From Eunapius fragilis (Eukaryota > Porifera > Demospongiae > Spongillida > Spongillidae), in contig OY811975.1 in the NCBI GenBank assembly GCA_963681505.1, positions 6,873,490 through 6,937,489 of the forward strand: DNA of 64,000 nt, given 5' to 3'. A program made the position numbers and the translations under genes. Every line of letters begins with the position of its first letter. The stretch's first letter is position 1. Shown piece after piece: positions 10,050 to 21,312 of the stretch. The notes beneath the pieces are model-generated. The model was not told the DNA's origin. It made no database searches and was given only the letters and a program-made list of their open reading frames with translations.

Positions 10050-11605
10050 GGATATAGGTATCTGTAGAACATCATCCTATGGTAAGATGCAGTTATTGTT
10101 TTATTGAGCTGTTATCCCTTCACTTTTGCACACAGGCCATATCACATACAAGATCGCATGCATACACGTACATGTGTGTATCTATTCAACGTACATGTTT
10201 TTAATATGTAGGTGGTTAATATGTATGGGTTGCTGCAGCATATTTATGCCGCTTTTGTTGTCAGGGTGTTACATGCATAGCTGCTGGAGAAATACGCAAG
10301 CTGCCTTAATCATCGTGGACGTAGAGAATACAAGAAGAAAAACGGTAAAGCCATTCCGTTCAGGTGTTTTCTCCTCAGCTAAAGGGTTAATGTACATATT
10401 ATAAAATGATATTTTCTGGGATGATTAACAGGTGGATGGTTTACATAAACTACCGTCTATAATGAGATTCCTGGGCCGCGTGAACTCATTAGCGGTGGTT
10501 TGCAGCGATAGATTGGGTCACGCAATAAAACATACCCTGGCCTAACACCACAATGAATAGGGCTTATTTTTGCAATGTGCAAGCTGTTACTTTTCGCAAT
10601 GTGCGAGCCGCTACTGTAATTACCCGCTTCTTTTCGATTTCAGTTCTCTTCCTTACGAGCGCGGGCTTCGTTCTTTGCACGCTTCTTGTAATCGATCATC
10701 TAATACCTGCTGCGGCTATAGAGGTAATTTGCTTCGAAAAAAAAAAAAAAAACAATTTCACAGCGACATTAACGTAATGTCATATGGGGCTAGCAGCTGC
10801 AACTACGAAAATAAGTTATATCACGTATAAGTTGAAGATATAATGCCAAATCATTACATTTCTTCATTTGAAATTGACTCTATGGCGAGTTATACAAATC
10901 GGAATGAGAAAAAGAACCAGAACCTGGATAACAACACGAGGGTGTACTAGCTAATCTTATTTAGGTTCTCTAACGCCTTACGTTTTTGTACAATCCGACT
11001 AGCGTGAAACGATTTGTCATTAACTAGTCGTTCTATTTTTACTATTACCCACGCTATCCGTTCGTCGGTAGCGTCGCCAGTCTACTAACGTCGTTGTTTA
11101 TTGGACAATTGTCCTTTATATAGAACGAAGTAGAGCAGAATGTATCTAACCTGGATGAACCAAACCTAACCTAAAACCTAAATATGGAAGTCGTTTTATG
11201 AGAAGCGTACCGTCGACAAACAAAGACAGCCCTATCAGTACAAGAGGTCAAGAAAAGTAGGTTTCTGTTTAGTACATTACATGTGTAGTGGTTCTTGGTA
11301 AGCGTGACGTGGTTGTACTACCTCGTTTGTACTTTCTTTATACGAATTCAGTTATCGTAAACGTGGCTGCTTACTGAGAATAAAAACACTACTGGACCTG
11401 ATAAGACAGTAATAATCACAATAACTTAGGTGGCAATCCACGTTTGCAGAAATTCGAACTTTAGTTAGTTATTCGTACACTCTTCAGACTAAAGCGGTTA
11501 CACAAGCGATTATTGCTCTTATCGTACGAATGACATGAATAACCAAATGAAATACGCCAGACATAGTATACGTGCACATGCATGTATATGTACCCATAAA
11601 CTTAC

Positions 11606-11803
11606 AAACACTACATCGTATGCAGCTTGAAAGAAAATAAATGATCCTGGCAGTGATATTGCTGGTGATGATTGGTCATCTGTACCACTCAACTTAGCGT
11701 CCACACCTTCTCCGTAAGTGTAGAAAGAGCTCAACGGGACAGTACTCCCGAAGGGAGTACACAGCACTAATAGCAAGCCAAGTGCTGCCGTACAGCGCTC
11801 CAT
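11606..11803 (-). CDS. NIDO-domain protein, first exon with signal peptide
   Basis: Encodes 66 residues: MERCTAALGLLLVLCTPFGS, a typical signal peptide with hydrophobic core, then SSFYTYGEGVDAKLSGTDD and SSPAISLPGSFIFFQAAYDVVF. The pattern FYxYG...D..L...DD.SSPAI.L...F.FF...YD is how NIDO modules begin. A donor TTT/GTAAGT follows base 11606, leaving phase 0, and it fits the phase-0 exon at 887-1165 exactly (YDVVF-VNTNG). The 10.4-kb gap is filled by repeats and Gypsy-1. A duplicated copy at 55112-55299 has lost its frame, so this appears to be the functional one. The protein is expected to enter the secretory pathway. Alternative: the two exons belong to neighbouring paralogues. Confidence 0.8.
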
Positions 11804-11845
11804 TTATACTGTTTCACCTGCGGATACACATTAGAATTATCATTG

Positions 11846-11887
11846 GGATATATATATATATAATTATTATATATATATATCTATAAT
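11846..11887. repeat. AT-rich (TA)n tract
   Basis: TATATA runs upstream of the NIDO first exon. At the equivalent place in copy B (around 55340) the same tract is the insertion site of G3. Confidence 0.85.
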
Positions 11888-13068
11888 ACTAATAATAAAT
11901 ATATACACGCAAACGCTGATGAACGGCAGTATGACAAACTCAGTTTCATTCCTATACCACCCAGAGAACGACTCCTCACGAATCCATCATTCTGTTGTGT
12001 GTATTAAGAATACACTCAACTATGCAAGGGGTACTCACCTACGCTATTGTATCACTCTTGACAGAAGTAGCAACTATAAATAAGTACACATATATAAAGA
12101 AATTCACACAACTGTATTCTGAGATTTTATTTCGTTCGCGTTATTAGATATTTTGCTTCTTATAATACTCGATAACTGCATGTAGGAATAATCTGACCGT
12201 ATTTAAAATCACTGGGAGCGGGTGGGGGAGCGGGGGTGGGGGGAAGGGCGTAACGGATAAAGTAAAATTAACGAACCGAATCAATAGAGACAACTCCTTT
12301 ACATACACTCCAAATTGGAAGCGACATATGAACACTCGTACAGGTGTATATGATTTTTAACCCTATATCATCAAAGAATCTGCGCTGCCTCAAATGGTCC
12401 CCCCGGACCACCTGTGGTTGTCGCAGGCGGTATCCCTCTGCCTCAACACTGAGGTACTACTCACTGTACTGTACTGTTCACATAAAATACACAAATAGTT
12501 CAGCAGGTATCTGAGGCAGCTAGAGACGGACGTAGCCATCAACCGCAAGGCAAGCTAGGTTTTAAAAAAGTAAAAGCGACGGTTGCGTTAAGAATGGAAG
12601 AATTGGAATACGACTACCTCATCTTGTAATCAAACGGTACACGTATGTGTTTAATATATTTTAGCTTGCCCCTATAGAATCTCGCTCTGTGAAGTATATG
12701 TATGCATGGCATATGGAAAATGTAGCTGCATTGAATACATGCTTCATTTTCTTGACTCATCAATGAGTTATTGACATACATGCAGTTACAGTGTTCACCT
12801 GTATATTACATTCAATGAATATATTATGTGTGATTGCTGAATATAGTATATTTGCGGCACATATAGCCTATGCAGAAATAGAGAGAATTCTTTTTTACCT
12901 GCCACCACTGGAACTAAACATGGTCATTATGAAGTGCAACTAATTAATTGATGTTGTCACAACAGGCATCTGGTTACTTGAGAAAGTCACAGCTCATGGA
13001 GGATTATAGGAAAGAAAACTATATATTGGCAATCTCTCAAATTTTGGGCCACTCACAGTAAAAATGGA

Positions 13069-13160
13069 TTGATGCATGTCACTAGGAATTAAGAATAGGC
13101 CCTCAATATCTCAAATTACAGGGGCCTATTCTCAATTCCTGATGACATGCATCAATCAGA
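13069..13160. repeat. Hairpin, copy A
   Basis: TTGATGCATGTCA..GGAATT.AGAATAGGCCC pairs with GGGGCCTATTCTCAATTCC..TGACATGCATCAA across a short loop. The same hairpin sits at the equivalent place in copy B (62880-62965), so it predates the duplication. Confidence 0.8.
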
Positions 13161-13595
13161 ATTTGCTGAGCTGAAGCAGAAATCATTGCAGCAGCATGAT
13201 TCATGCTTGAACAATACTTACATTTGCTCAGTATGCATGCATGGATCAAGCTACAAGTGGCTAAGGTTTGAGCCAAAGCAGAATCCCTTTGTGTTCACAA
13301 GCATGAAGCAATTTATGTATATACAGCCATGAACAACCACTTCGAGTCTGTAAAAACCCATGCATTATCTTACTTGTGCCTGAAAAATTCGTGACGCCAC
13401 CAAGCGCAGTAACTATATAGTTTTGAAAGTCTATATTGCATGTTATACAACCAGGTACCACTTGCTGCAAGTTGTCATCCTGACATTGTTCTACCTGGAA
13501 TTAGAATGCAGCAATTTATGATTAATTATGCGTATAAAATTGTCATATACAGTGCTTGTGAAAAGCTTACAGTAGCTCACCATTGGTAGTCCTCC

Positions 13596-13628
<33 letters not shown>
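13596..13628. repeat. Poly-C tract
   Basis: About 33 consecutive C, also present but shorter in copy B (around 63390). It is followed in both copies by a GC-rich inverted motif around CACTTACGGCACCGCAAGTGG / CCACTTG.GGTGCCGTA. Confidence 0.95.
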
Positions 13629-13630
<2 letters not shown>

Positions 13631-14213
13631 AGCACTTACGGCACCGCAAGTGGTCCGGGCTGAGGGACCACCCACGCCACCGTAGGCAGTCCCCACTGAC
13701 CACTTGTGGTGCCGTATATTAAGTAGTAAGTGGTCAGAGAGGACCATTAATAGGGGGGCCGGTTTTGGCTTGACAGGCTAGGTATCGGGCATCGTAGCGT
13801 CGCATGACAAAGAATTCCATGTATTATCATAATATAAAAATGATATGGCTACTTTGAAAAACGCTCAGTATTTGAGCCAGTAGGGGTAATTTGAAATCAT
13901 TTGTCCTCATGGAGGAGATGTTAAGAACATAAATATCTCACGAGGGCCTTAATTATTGGAAACCATGCATAAGGCTCGATAACATTCAAATCAGGTTTAT
14001 TCTTATTGTTGCGCAAGGTATATTCTATAATAGGTTAGAGTTGTTGCCACGAGAAAGGTAAGATGCAATAAAATTTTCCAGGAAGCAGTGTTGATTCAAT
14101 GTTTACATGTTGGTTCCAGGGAACAATTTTGGTACGGGAGGGACTTTATCTTTCGCAAAAAAAGCACTGTTGTCCCACCGGATAAATTTTTCCGAGAATA
14201 GGTCCACTGATAC

Positions 14214-14408
14214 GACCCAAAAACCCACTTTACTTTTGTGTCTGCTGTCCATACGTGCATGTATACTATTTAAGCAACCCATTTAAGCCAGCATATATGC
14301 TTAAGTTGCATGTAACCACATATAGATGATCGTGTATGTGTGTGTGCGCGCGCGCATGTTTGTGTATGTGCATTTGCTTGTGCATGTGTTTTGTGTGTGT
14401 GCATTCAT

Positions 14409-14447
<39 letters not shown>

Positions 14448-16293
14448 TGTGTGTCCGTTAATATGCATGCATTTCCAGTCAGATTGTGTTCCCAGTGTGA
14501 ATATAATATAACAGAAGGCTTGTTCTGGTACCTAGGCTGTATGGGGGTTGAGACTGACCCCCACAGGATGGAGATGGCCATGGGCATATTCTCATCCAAG
14601 CTGGTGGTGGGTGGTGGAATCTCCTCCGACATGACATGTTTTGTGTGAAAGTGTGTGTACAATATGTGTGTGAAGGTTCATGTGTGTATCAGTTTACATG
14701 TAAATATATGCGCATGTTGAATTTGTAGGTGTTTCCTCACAACTTGCCTGATACACTGGTGTCACACACACATATACACATGTACATACATACATACACA
14801 CATGATATACATCCCGGGTGTTCCCTCAGATGTGACCTGCATCCAGATAGACAATATGTATAGGCACTGGCGGCCAAGGCAAGAAGTCATCTCCGACCAC
14901 TTTCACAAGCAGGCAGGGGCTTTCCATTTCTGCAATGGTTTGGGGATCAGCACTTCATTTTCATCAGTACCTGCTGGAAAAACATGCAGTCTCTACCAAT
15001 GGTTCTAGGTAGGCTGAATATTACATACATACATATGTGTGTACATGCACACGAGTTCAGCCACGTTGTGACTAAGTCCCATCATTATTACACCTACAGT
15101 AATGCGTAAACCGCGAAGCATGGGCATGCATCAGTACATGCTTTGGCCAACGACAGACAGAACCTATAAAGCCCTTTGTGGTTTGAGGCCTTGGTCTTCA
15201 CCCAGTGTTACTATTGACATGTACAAGTTGGGGTTCTCTTTGCAGATGGAGCACACTTTGGCCCACAACAGCAGTGCCACTTGGTAGACCTTCACTCTGT
15301 GCATGGCCTACACACTGTACAGGTGTGGCTTAAGTTCCTGTTCATCATTGGAACACAACCATCATGATCCCATCATTTGATATACATGTCTGGTGAACGA
15401 ACACTTGACCCAGTGCACATTTTATGTAATTCATATTTTCTCTCCCCTCCTTCACACAGACATCACTACTACAGAGGAAGGACCATAGTCACACATCTAA
15501 GCTAGAGAGCTTCCATATCTTACAAGTTAATAATTATAAGATAACATGTAATTTATGAACAGATTATACTGACCATGTGACATTTTCAGAATGAAATTTT
15601 TTGAACAGTCTAATTATGAGTTTGTTCAGGTATATATGGTCCAGTGGATAATCTAGCTTGAACATATCCTATAGGAATCTCTAGCTACCTATGTACACAA
15701 CGCTTGTGCATATACAACATCCCATCTACGCACAAGATAAAGGAAGCTCCACAAAAACACTTGTGTGCTCACAAACACGTAATTACGTGTATATGTGCAA
15801 ATGCATGTGCATACCGATAAAAGCTTCCATTAACTGTTAATATATATACGTGAACTCTGGCCTACCTAACCAATTATACAGCTGATAATATTGACAGTTG
15901 GATGGAATCCCGCTATGCCTCCATTGATGCTTCTAGTCGCAATTGAAATTAGCTATAGTGTAGTAATAAAACGAAAGATAGCTTGTTATATGAAGTAAAT
16001 CCTTACGTTTGCCTGCATGTTGTGAGTGTATTAAAACGATCGCGAGTTACTCCAAGTTTTCGAAATGCTCGTAAAAGTGTCCCAATGATCTGTAATATCA
16101 TACCTACCGTTCACCCTTACTGCGTCACAATCCTTGGAGTGTTCTAAATGCACATGAGAGTGCTTTGGTTATTGCTTGTTTAGGAGCCTTACTAGAAACT
16201 ATATCTATGTTGAGCGCAGCATTCATCCACGCGCAACAGCCACTTAATGAGTACAAGTCGTAGAATGAAACGAGCAACGAACGTGTGGAACGT
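14214..16293. other. Intergenic DNA, no gene recognised
   Basis: Apart from the GT/CG-rich run, I see only short frames without recognisable motifs. Confidence 0.4.
14411..14443. repeat. (GT)n microsatellite
   Basis: A GT run within a wider region rich in alternating pyrimidine/purine (TGTGTGCGCGCGCG from about 14338). Confidence 0.95.
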
Positions 16294-17876
16294 CACAGGA
16301 AAAAGTTATAAACGTCCAGCCTAGATTTTTGTGTCTGGTTTTTAACAAAAACCCATCATAATAGCGTATAAACCATCCTGGGATTGAACGTCCAGGGTGG
16401 GAATAGTATAAAATCCATATTGTTCAACCCTCGAACAAAACCCATGTTGAAGTTTTTTAAAATAAATTTTCAAAGGAATACAATGCATGGAATCAACACA
16501 CTGAGTAAAAGTATATAATAGAACTAATACACACTATCTACACATTATGTATGCATAAACAGCCTAACAACCCACTCCCATAGACTCCCTACCCATTATG
16601 GCTCTTGCTACTGACCTAACTAAAGGTAAGTTGAGGTGGCCATAAAGCTCTGACGACACCGAAGCCATTATGCGTGACTCATAGATGGCAAATAGGGAGG
16701 CCAAGCATTTGAGAATGGAACGAGCCTCCATCCCCCAATTACCATAGGATTCCGCAACCAATGGGATGCACACCCAGCCCAACTCCTCACACTTGACATC
16801 ATTGGCTGAGTGCTTTCTAGTTTCAGCGATGTGAGCTGCAGCACCTGCCGAGGCACTAGTCTCCTCCAAGATGGCTGGAGTGAGAGGAGAGGTCACTGTC
16901 ACATCAAAGGCTGCAGGGTGACCCCTATCCCAGCCCTGAACAAGAATGTCAGCTGGACGGGAATTAGAATGACTTGGGGATAGCCCATGTCCCATTTCCA
17001 CTTTCATCGAAAGGTGTGCACGGTGACAGAAGTTGGCTATGGTGTCACGGAGGTGGTTATGACGTAGAACAACAAACCCACCATGTCTACAAGAGATGGC
17101 ATGGTGTCCAAGAGGGTCCAGGGCAATGCCAGAGCAGAAAGGACAAAGGGAGCTTCCAGATGTGTCCAGGCCAAGCCACCATTTGATGGCTGTTTGACAA
17201 TCATCAGGATCAAGATGATGACCAAGGCTCGCAGAAGGGACCATTGAGATCCAGGAACTTGCATGTGAAGCAGACACAGATAGGAGACGTGCCTTGTTTA
17301 CAGGGGAAGCCGAGGACAGGAGAGACTGGAATAGTTGATGATCCAGCTTTTTAGACAAAGTATGTTGATGTGGAGGGACTGCTAGGACCGTGTCAACTGT
17401 TATAACATCAAGCATGGAGACCTGATTGTTGAAAGATGCCACAGCCTTCTCTAGATGCATGTTGCCAGGACTAGCACACCCCAAGGCTGCCAAAGAAGAG
17501 ATGAAAGCAGCTGGAGCATGCAGTGCAAGGGAACGGAGCCCTAACCCACCAAAGCTGAGGCTAAGCTGTGCCTGGTTCCAATTACTATCAGGGATAGATA
17601 AAGCCAGACATGAAGCAAAGCATTTCCTGACTTCATCATCAAAGTATTTCAGTATGAAATAATTATTACCTCAACATGGTTTTTGTTCGACAGAACCAGG
17701 GTAGAACCATATCTATTCCCACCCTGGATGCTCAATCCCAGGATGGTTTTTCCACTATTCCCACCCTGGATGCTCAATCCCAGGGTGGTTTTTACGCTAT
17801 TTGCTCCATTACAAGATGGGTTTTTGTTAAAAACCAGCCTAACATCCAGGCTGGATGTTTATAACTTTTCCCTGTG
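16294..17876 (-). mobile_element. 1.6-kb inverted-repeat element carrying a retroelement-derived ORF
   Basis: Left end CACAGG(A)AAAAGTTATAAAC and right end (reverse complement CACAGGGAAAAGTTATAAAC) are inverted, and the arms continue for about 150-200 bp. Each arm has palindromic modules of the type CCACCCTGG...CCAGG(G/A)TGG, one on the left and two on the right. The dinucleotide GT flanks both ends (16292-16293, 17877-17878), which may or may not be a target duplication. The only coding content is the minus-strand frame ending at 16564, cut at its 5' side where the right arm begins. The superfamily was not identified. Confidence 0.6.
16564..17670 (-). CDS. 5'-truncated retroelement protein: zinc knuckle plus PD-(D/E)XK-like nuclease region
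   Basis: The open frame runs 17670 to 16564 without an obvious start. The first internal ATG is at 17493, but the conserved sequence (SLSFGGLGLRSLALHAPAAF) begins before it, so the 5' part is missing. Counting from that ATG, a CCHC-like knuckle is C117-P-F-C120...H130-H-A-I-S-C135. It is followed by RHGG..VLRHN.LRD and then RPAD182ILV...AAFD197VTVTSPL, which resembles the Asp-rich core of restriction-enzyme-like endonucleases in early-branching non-LTR retrotransposons (R2/R4/CRE-type). No reverse transcriptase palm is present. It is uninterrupted over about 370 codons, which is notable for a fragment. Function inferred from motifs only; an uncharacterised family protein is the alternative. 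Confidence 0.5.
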   Translation of the reverse strand, partial: GNNYFILKYFDDEVRKCFASCLALSIPDSNWNQAQLSLSFGGLGLRSLALHAPAAFISSLAALGCASPGNMHLEKAVASFNNQVSMLDVITVDTVLAVPPHQHTLSKKLDHQLFQSLLSSASPVNKARLLSVSASHASSWISMVPSASLGHHLDPDDCQTAIKWWLGLDTSGSSLCPFCSGIALDPLGHHAISCRHGGFVVLRHNHLRDTIANFCHRAHLSMKVEMGHGLSPSHSNSRPADILVQGWDRGHPAAFDVTVTSPLTPAILEETSASAGAAAHIAETRKHSANDVKCEELGWVCIPLVAESYGNWGMEARSILKCLASLFAIYESRIMASVSSELYGHLNLPLVRSVARAIMGRESMGVGC

Positions 17877-18243
17877 GTTTCCCTCCAAAGGCCTGCATTG
17901 TAGCATTGAATACAAAACGATACATGAAATGGTTTTTGATCTTACCATCGTATAGTATACAACGCGGAGGTAACTCCAAACAAAAAATACTGTTGACGGC
18001 ACACACCAAGTGATTTAAACAGGATTGATGGCTCTTGATACAAGGTCCATCATCAGGTTAATGGACCTGTAAATGATTTCTTGTAAAACTTCGATTATTT
18101 CTTCCTACATGAGAGGGTGTATGAATTCTGAAATGAAGTACGAAATGGTAACTCCAGTGCATCATAGTGTACATCCGTTTTTTTAAACTGTTTCATGACA
18201 TTTATCAGAAAGTTCAAGGAGACCTGTAGTGATTGATGTGCTG
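17877..18243. other. No gene recognised
   Basis: Short frames only. The stretch separates the inverted-repeat element from possible 3' remnants of the gene at 18950-20128. Confidence 0.35.
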
Positions 18244-18949
18244 CTACCAGCAACTAGTGCACTGTATGTTGCAATGAGGCTGCCACTTGGTGCAGCTGCT
18301 CCAGTTCAATGTTAGCATTGTTGATCTCTCACAGTGCCACAGCGTACACATCATATTGTGATTTGCTGATTGGAGTGGATTGCCAGTACATGACAAGCAT
18401 AAGAAGATCAAGTTTATGGCAGAATTCTTCAAAAAGGGAAAAGAGTTTTTGAAAGATTCCTTGTGGTATATGCAAGCCAGGTAAGCAAACCCACATGATA
18501 TAGGGTTGTAAATTATTCACACATACTATCATGCATATAAATGTATACCGGAGATAAAGGAATGTTAAAAAACGGATCATTAATTGTTGTACTCCTTTGC
18601 ACGCTTAACATCCCCTCCATCATCCATAAACCTTTGGTGGTCAAGCAGAATTGTGTCTAGAGAGCGAAGGGTGCATGGACCTTTTTGTATAGAGGGTTTT
18701 CGTAGCTCATCAAGGGTAATATGATATAATATATAAACATGGCTGTTTCCCTGCATTTATGAAACGTTACCTGTTCAGTGATAATGAATGGTTAAGCACT
18801 GGATTTATACTTGGATTTATATATGATAGTCCACATATTTGACAGAGAAAGTCAACATCACCCCACTGAGAAACACTTTCATGGAGTTAACCCTTAATTA
18901 AAAGTATGATTGCACACCGTAGCATGCTGTTCAAAAGTTCTGGATCAAT

Positions 18950-20128
18950 TTACTTCCATTTCATGGTGCCAATATGAGTCACATCTCCAGTGTGGTCAAG
19001 AGCCACATGTAGGCTTGTGACTGTGTCATCTGAGGAAAACACACATATATTTTGAACCGAGCTTGGTGTTCTTGTGTTAACAATTTGGAAATTTATCTTA
19101 AACATGCCCCTCCTTGTCGCCACCAAGTTTAATTCAAACTTCATCTTTTGGTATGATTCCATGCCACACAAATTTATCCTCCCTGGATGAAAGTCATGTA
19201 TATTATTAGCAGGCATACATTTTTTCTATTGCATGACCATTCATTCTGTTCCAGAAGTTGTATGATGTTCTGGGTTAGGCTAGGCGTGTAGCCATATGCT
19301 GCAACACGAAGTTCTTCTCCCCAGCAGGCCGTTTGAAGTAGAATGGGACCAATTCCACCATGAGATTGTCTCCAATACACTCATGCGCAAGAGAACGCTC
19401 CTGTCTTTCGCTGCCAATGTGTGCTCCAACCTGTTTTAACCCATCTGTAAATGTATTTATTTTTCATACGTGAAGGATCATGTGCACCCATTCGAAGGAT
19501 TCTTAGTCTGTACCATGGTATCGCTAGCATTGATTTTATTGCAAGCCTAGCATTTCCATTTGGACTCCAGAATTGTGAAGTTATTCATGTTTCTTTCCAC
19601 ACTCAGTACCCAAGTACGATAGCAGAGCCCTTGGAATTGACCCTATGATACGTCGCATGTTTTGAACCTCAAGTATACGTCTTTTGTGGGTACGTTGACT
19701 GAGCTGATCGGGGGACGGGGTAATTAAGGTGATGTAATGCGAGCCAGTTTCAGAGGCTGTTAGTAAGGGTAAGCATACGAATCGTACCATTACTCACTTT
19801 TATTGACTTTCAATTCCAGCAGTGCAGTATCTACATGAATGAAGTTCTCCTTGGAAGCATCAAGCATCTTATGTACTACCTTGCTGGCAAGTTGCATTTC
19901 TTGTCTGGTTACATCAGTACAACAATGTGAGTCATATTTGATAGTTATGTTGCTTCTGTCACATGACCTGCAACACACCATCACATCTTGCAGGGGTAGC
20001 TGTACCATGCATTCTTGAAGCTGGTTTAAGATTCTTGCTGTCCAGTGGCATGTAGAATGACAGCAGGGACAGAATGTGGCAGCCAAATGGAAACACTCAT
20101 TAGGCATGCATGTACGCATGTGACGCAT
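18950..20128 (-). pseudogene. Unidentified Cys/His-rich gene remnant with very short introns
   Basis: I do not recognise the family. Minus-strand pieces read in order. The first (20128-19790) has Cys/His clusters CPCCHSTCHW and CCRSCDRSN and the stretch DASKENFIHVDTALLELK. A donor GTGAGT near 19793 and an acceptor CTAACAG about 41 bp later join it in phase to TSETGSHYITLITPSPD. Then comes 19380-19230 (GPILLQTACWGEELRVAAYGY) and, across a possible 36-bp GT..AG intron, 19180-18950 ending ...HIGTMKWK and a stop. The last junction does not keep frame, and I could not find a start codon or 5' exons, so decay or missing exons are likely. A fragment of the same gene (the DASKE.FI stretch) recurs at 31100-31140. 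Further minus-strand coding-like sequence at 18250-18500 could be a 3' extension. Confidence 0.35.
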
Positions 20129-21090
20129 ACAAGCCTAGTTGCATTGGTTGTCCTAGCACATCAAAGCAAATAAGACACACCAACTCGTCTATCACTATGT
20201 AAAAAGGGTTGTTATACGCTGTGTATAAGATTAATTAGCAGCGTAAAACATATGTATAACGGTGTGTATATGGAGACGTTATTATATTATGTATAACGTC
20301 TCCATACTCACTGTTATACAGTATCGTATAACAACCCTTTTTACACAGTGTATAGCAGGTAGCATCTGTGTACTGGCCAATGGTGGTTTGTTTTATGATT
20401 TTACTATAGCCTTTTAATATATCGTACAATATCAGTGGAGTACTGCCACATGAATCTGGTTTCCACCACCAAGCCATGTAAATGGGCTCATTCCTGTTAC
20501 AACCCTATGGTGAAAGAGGAAGGAATTACGAAATATTTTTTGACTTACATGTACTGATGGTATGGCTGCACCAGTCATGTGGCTCTCTAGCAGACATTTG
20601 TAAGGTGTTTGGCTTCGTGATGCAACTATTACACGTTTTTTTTCATCTTCACATATCACTTATTGCAGAACGTAAGTGGGTGGATCTGAGAACTGTCTTT
20701 TTTGTGTATTAAATATGAGAGGCCAACAGTAGCTCTTCATGAAACTCCAAGCACATGTACATAGCAGAGCGCCGCTTTTTTGCCATTGTTACCTGTTTAG
20801 GGAATTTAGACGGCTTGCAACCACACATTATCCAATTGACACTTGTGTTGAGGTTCCATTGTGCATGACTTGTATAGATTGTTCGCGGCGTGTAGTTTTG
20901 TAACGCCTAGTTTGAAAGCGCGTAGCACGACGCTGAATTCATTAAAAGACATACAGATCCTTTCTCTTTATTCTCGCGTTTACCAGCCGATTTAATAAGA
21001 CCAATGTTTTACAGTTTGAAATCAAACACATGGCAGTCTAGTTTTGTTGAGAAGAGCCTGTATGCGTGGCCACAAGTATATCGTTGTAAT
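19835..21090. repeat. Segmental duplication S, copy 1
   Basis: Collinear with 31100-36790. Shared stretches include GAATGAAG.TCTCCTTGGAAGCATCAA, TGCACCAGTCATGTGGCTCT, GTGTTTGGCTTCGTGATGCAA, GAACTGTCTTTTT, and GAGAAGAGCCTGTATGCGTGGCCACAAGTA. Copy 2 lacks about 700 bp (19870-20565 here) but has gained G1 and Gypsy-2. Gypsy-3 begins at 21091 where copy 2 simply continues. Confidence 0.85.
20198..20345. repeat. Short palindromic MITE-like repeat
   Basis: Starts TGTAAAAAGGGTTGTTATACG and ends with its reverse complement. Inside is a second pair, GGAGACGTTAT.. / ATAACGTCTCC. 148 bp, no coding capacity. It lies in the segment absent from duplication copy 2. Confidence 0.75.
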
Positions 21091-21299
21091 TGTGACATGT
21101 GGCCATAAGATTAATGCGGCAATAGCACTGTATATACACATATACACTGAAATACAAAAATATAGATACTTATATATTTATACAGAATCGTCCGATTACA
21201 GGTCACATGAGCTAAGGTGTAAGGTCAGACATGTACAGATGCGTGTCCCTGCTCAGTAGACAGTGCGCAGTAGTGACGTCAGCTAGTAACCGTATTACA
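21091..21299 (-). repeat. Gypsy-3 3' LTR
   Basis: 209 bp with TG...CA ends on the minus strand. Its terminal 58 bp (GCAATAGCACTGTATA..ACA region) match the remnant at 28374-28431, which adjoins the primer site. Confidence 0.85.
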
Positions 21300-21312
21300 C
21301 CACTCCCTCCTT

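Larger units (their letters stand above)
4057..10616. mobile_element. Foldback (long inverted-repeat) DNA element, split by an LTR element
   Basis: The left end CAGTAGCGGCTCGCACA (4057) and the right end (10616) are reverse complements and continue as inverted arms of about 570 bp: 4057-4400 plus 9411-~9630 on the left, and ~10050-10616 on the right. A TA flanks each end (4055-4056 and 10617-10618), fitting a TA target duplication and a CAGT terminus as in Tc1/mariner-type non-autonomous elements. Without the 5-kb LTR insertion the element is about 1.55 kb, with a ~420-bp loop and no coding capacity. The LTR element sits inside the left arm, and the right arm preserves the uninterrupted version. 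Confidence 0.8.
10779..14213. repeat. Segmental duplication, copy A
   Basis: Matches 54290-64000 in the same orientation, with small indels and substitutions throughout (first shared words GTCATATGGGG..AGCAGCTGCAACTACGAAAATA; last shared words GATAAATTTTT..ATAGGTCCACTGATA). Copy B is longer because two elements were inserted (55350-59797 and 60232-62176). Copy A carries the apparently intact first exon of the NIDO gene. The right border in copy B is cut by the window edge, so the duplication may continue there. Confidence 0.9.

Noticed and set aside
13147-13332. Shared frame beginning HQSEFAELKQKSLQQHD in both duplication copies
   Set aside because: It starts inside a hairpin, diverges in frame between the copies, and has no recognised domain. 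Possible coding but unsupported.
13491-13703. Glycine-rich minus-strand frame
   Set aside because: Created by the poly-C tract.
14340-14648. Frames around the GT/CG-rich run
   Set aside because: Low-complexity translation followed by unremarkable sequence.
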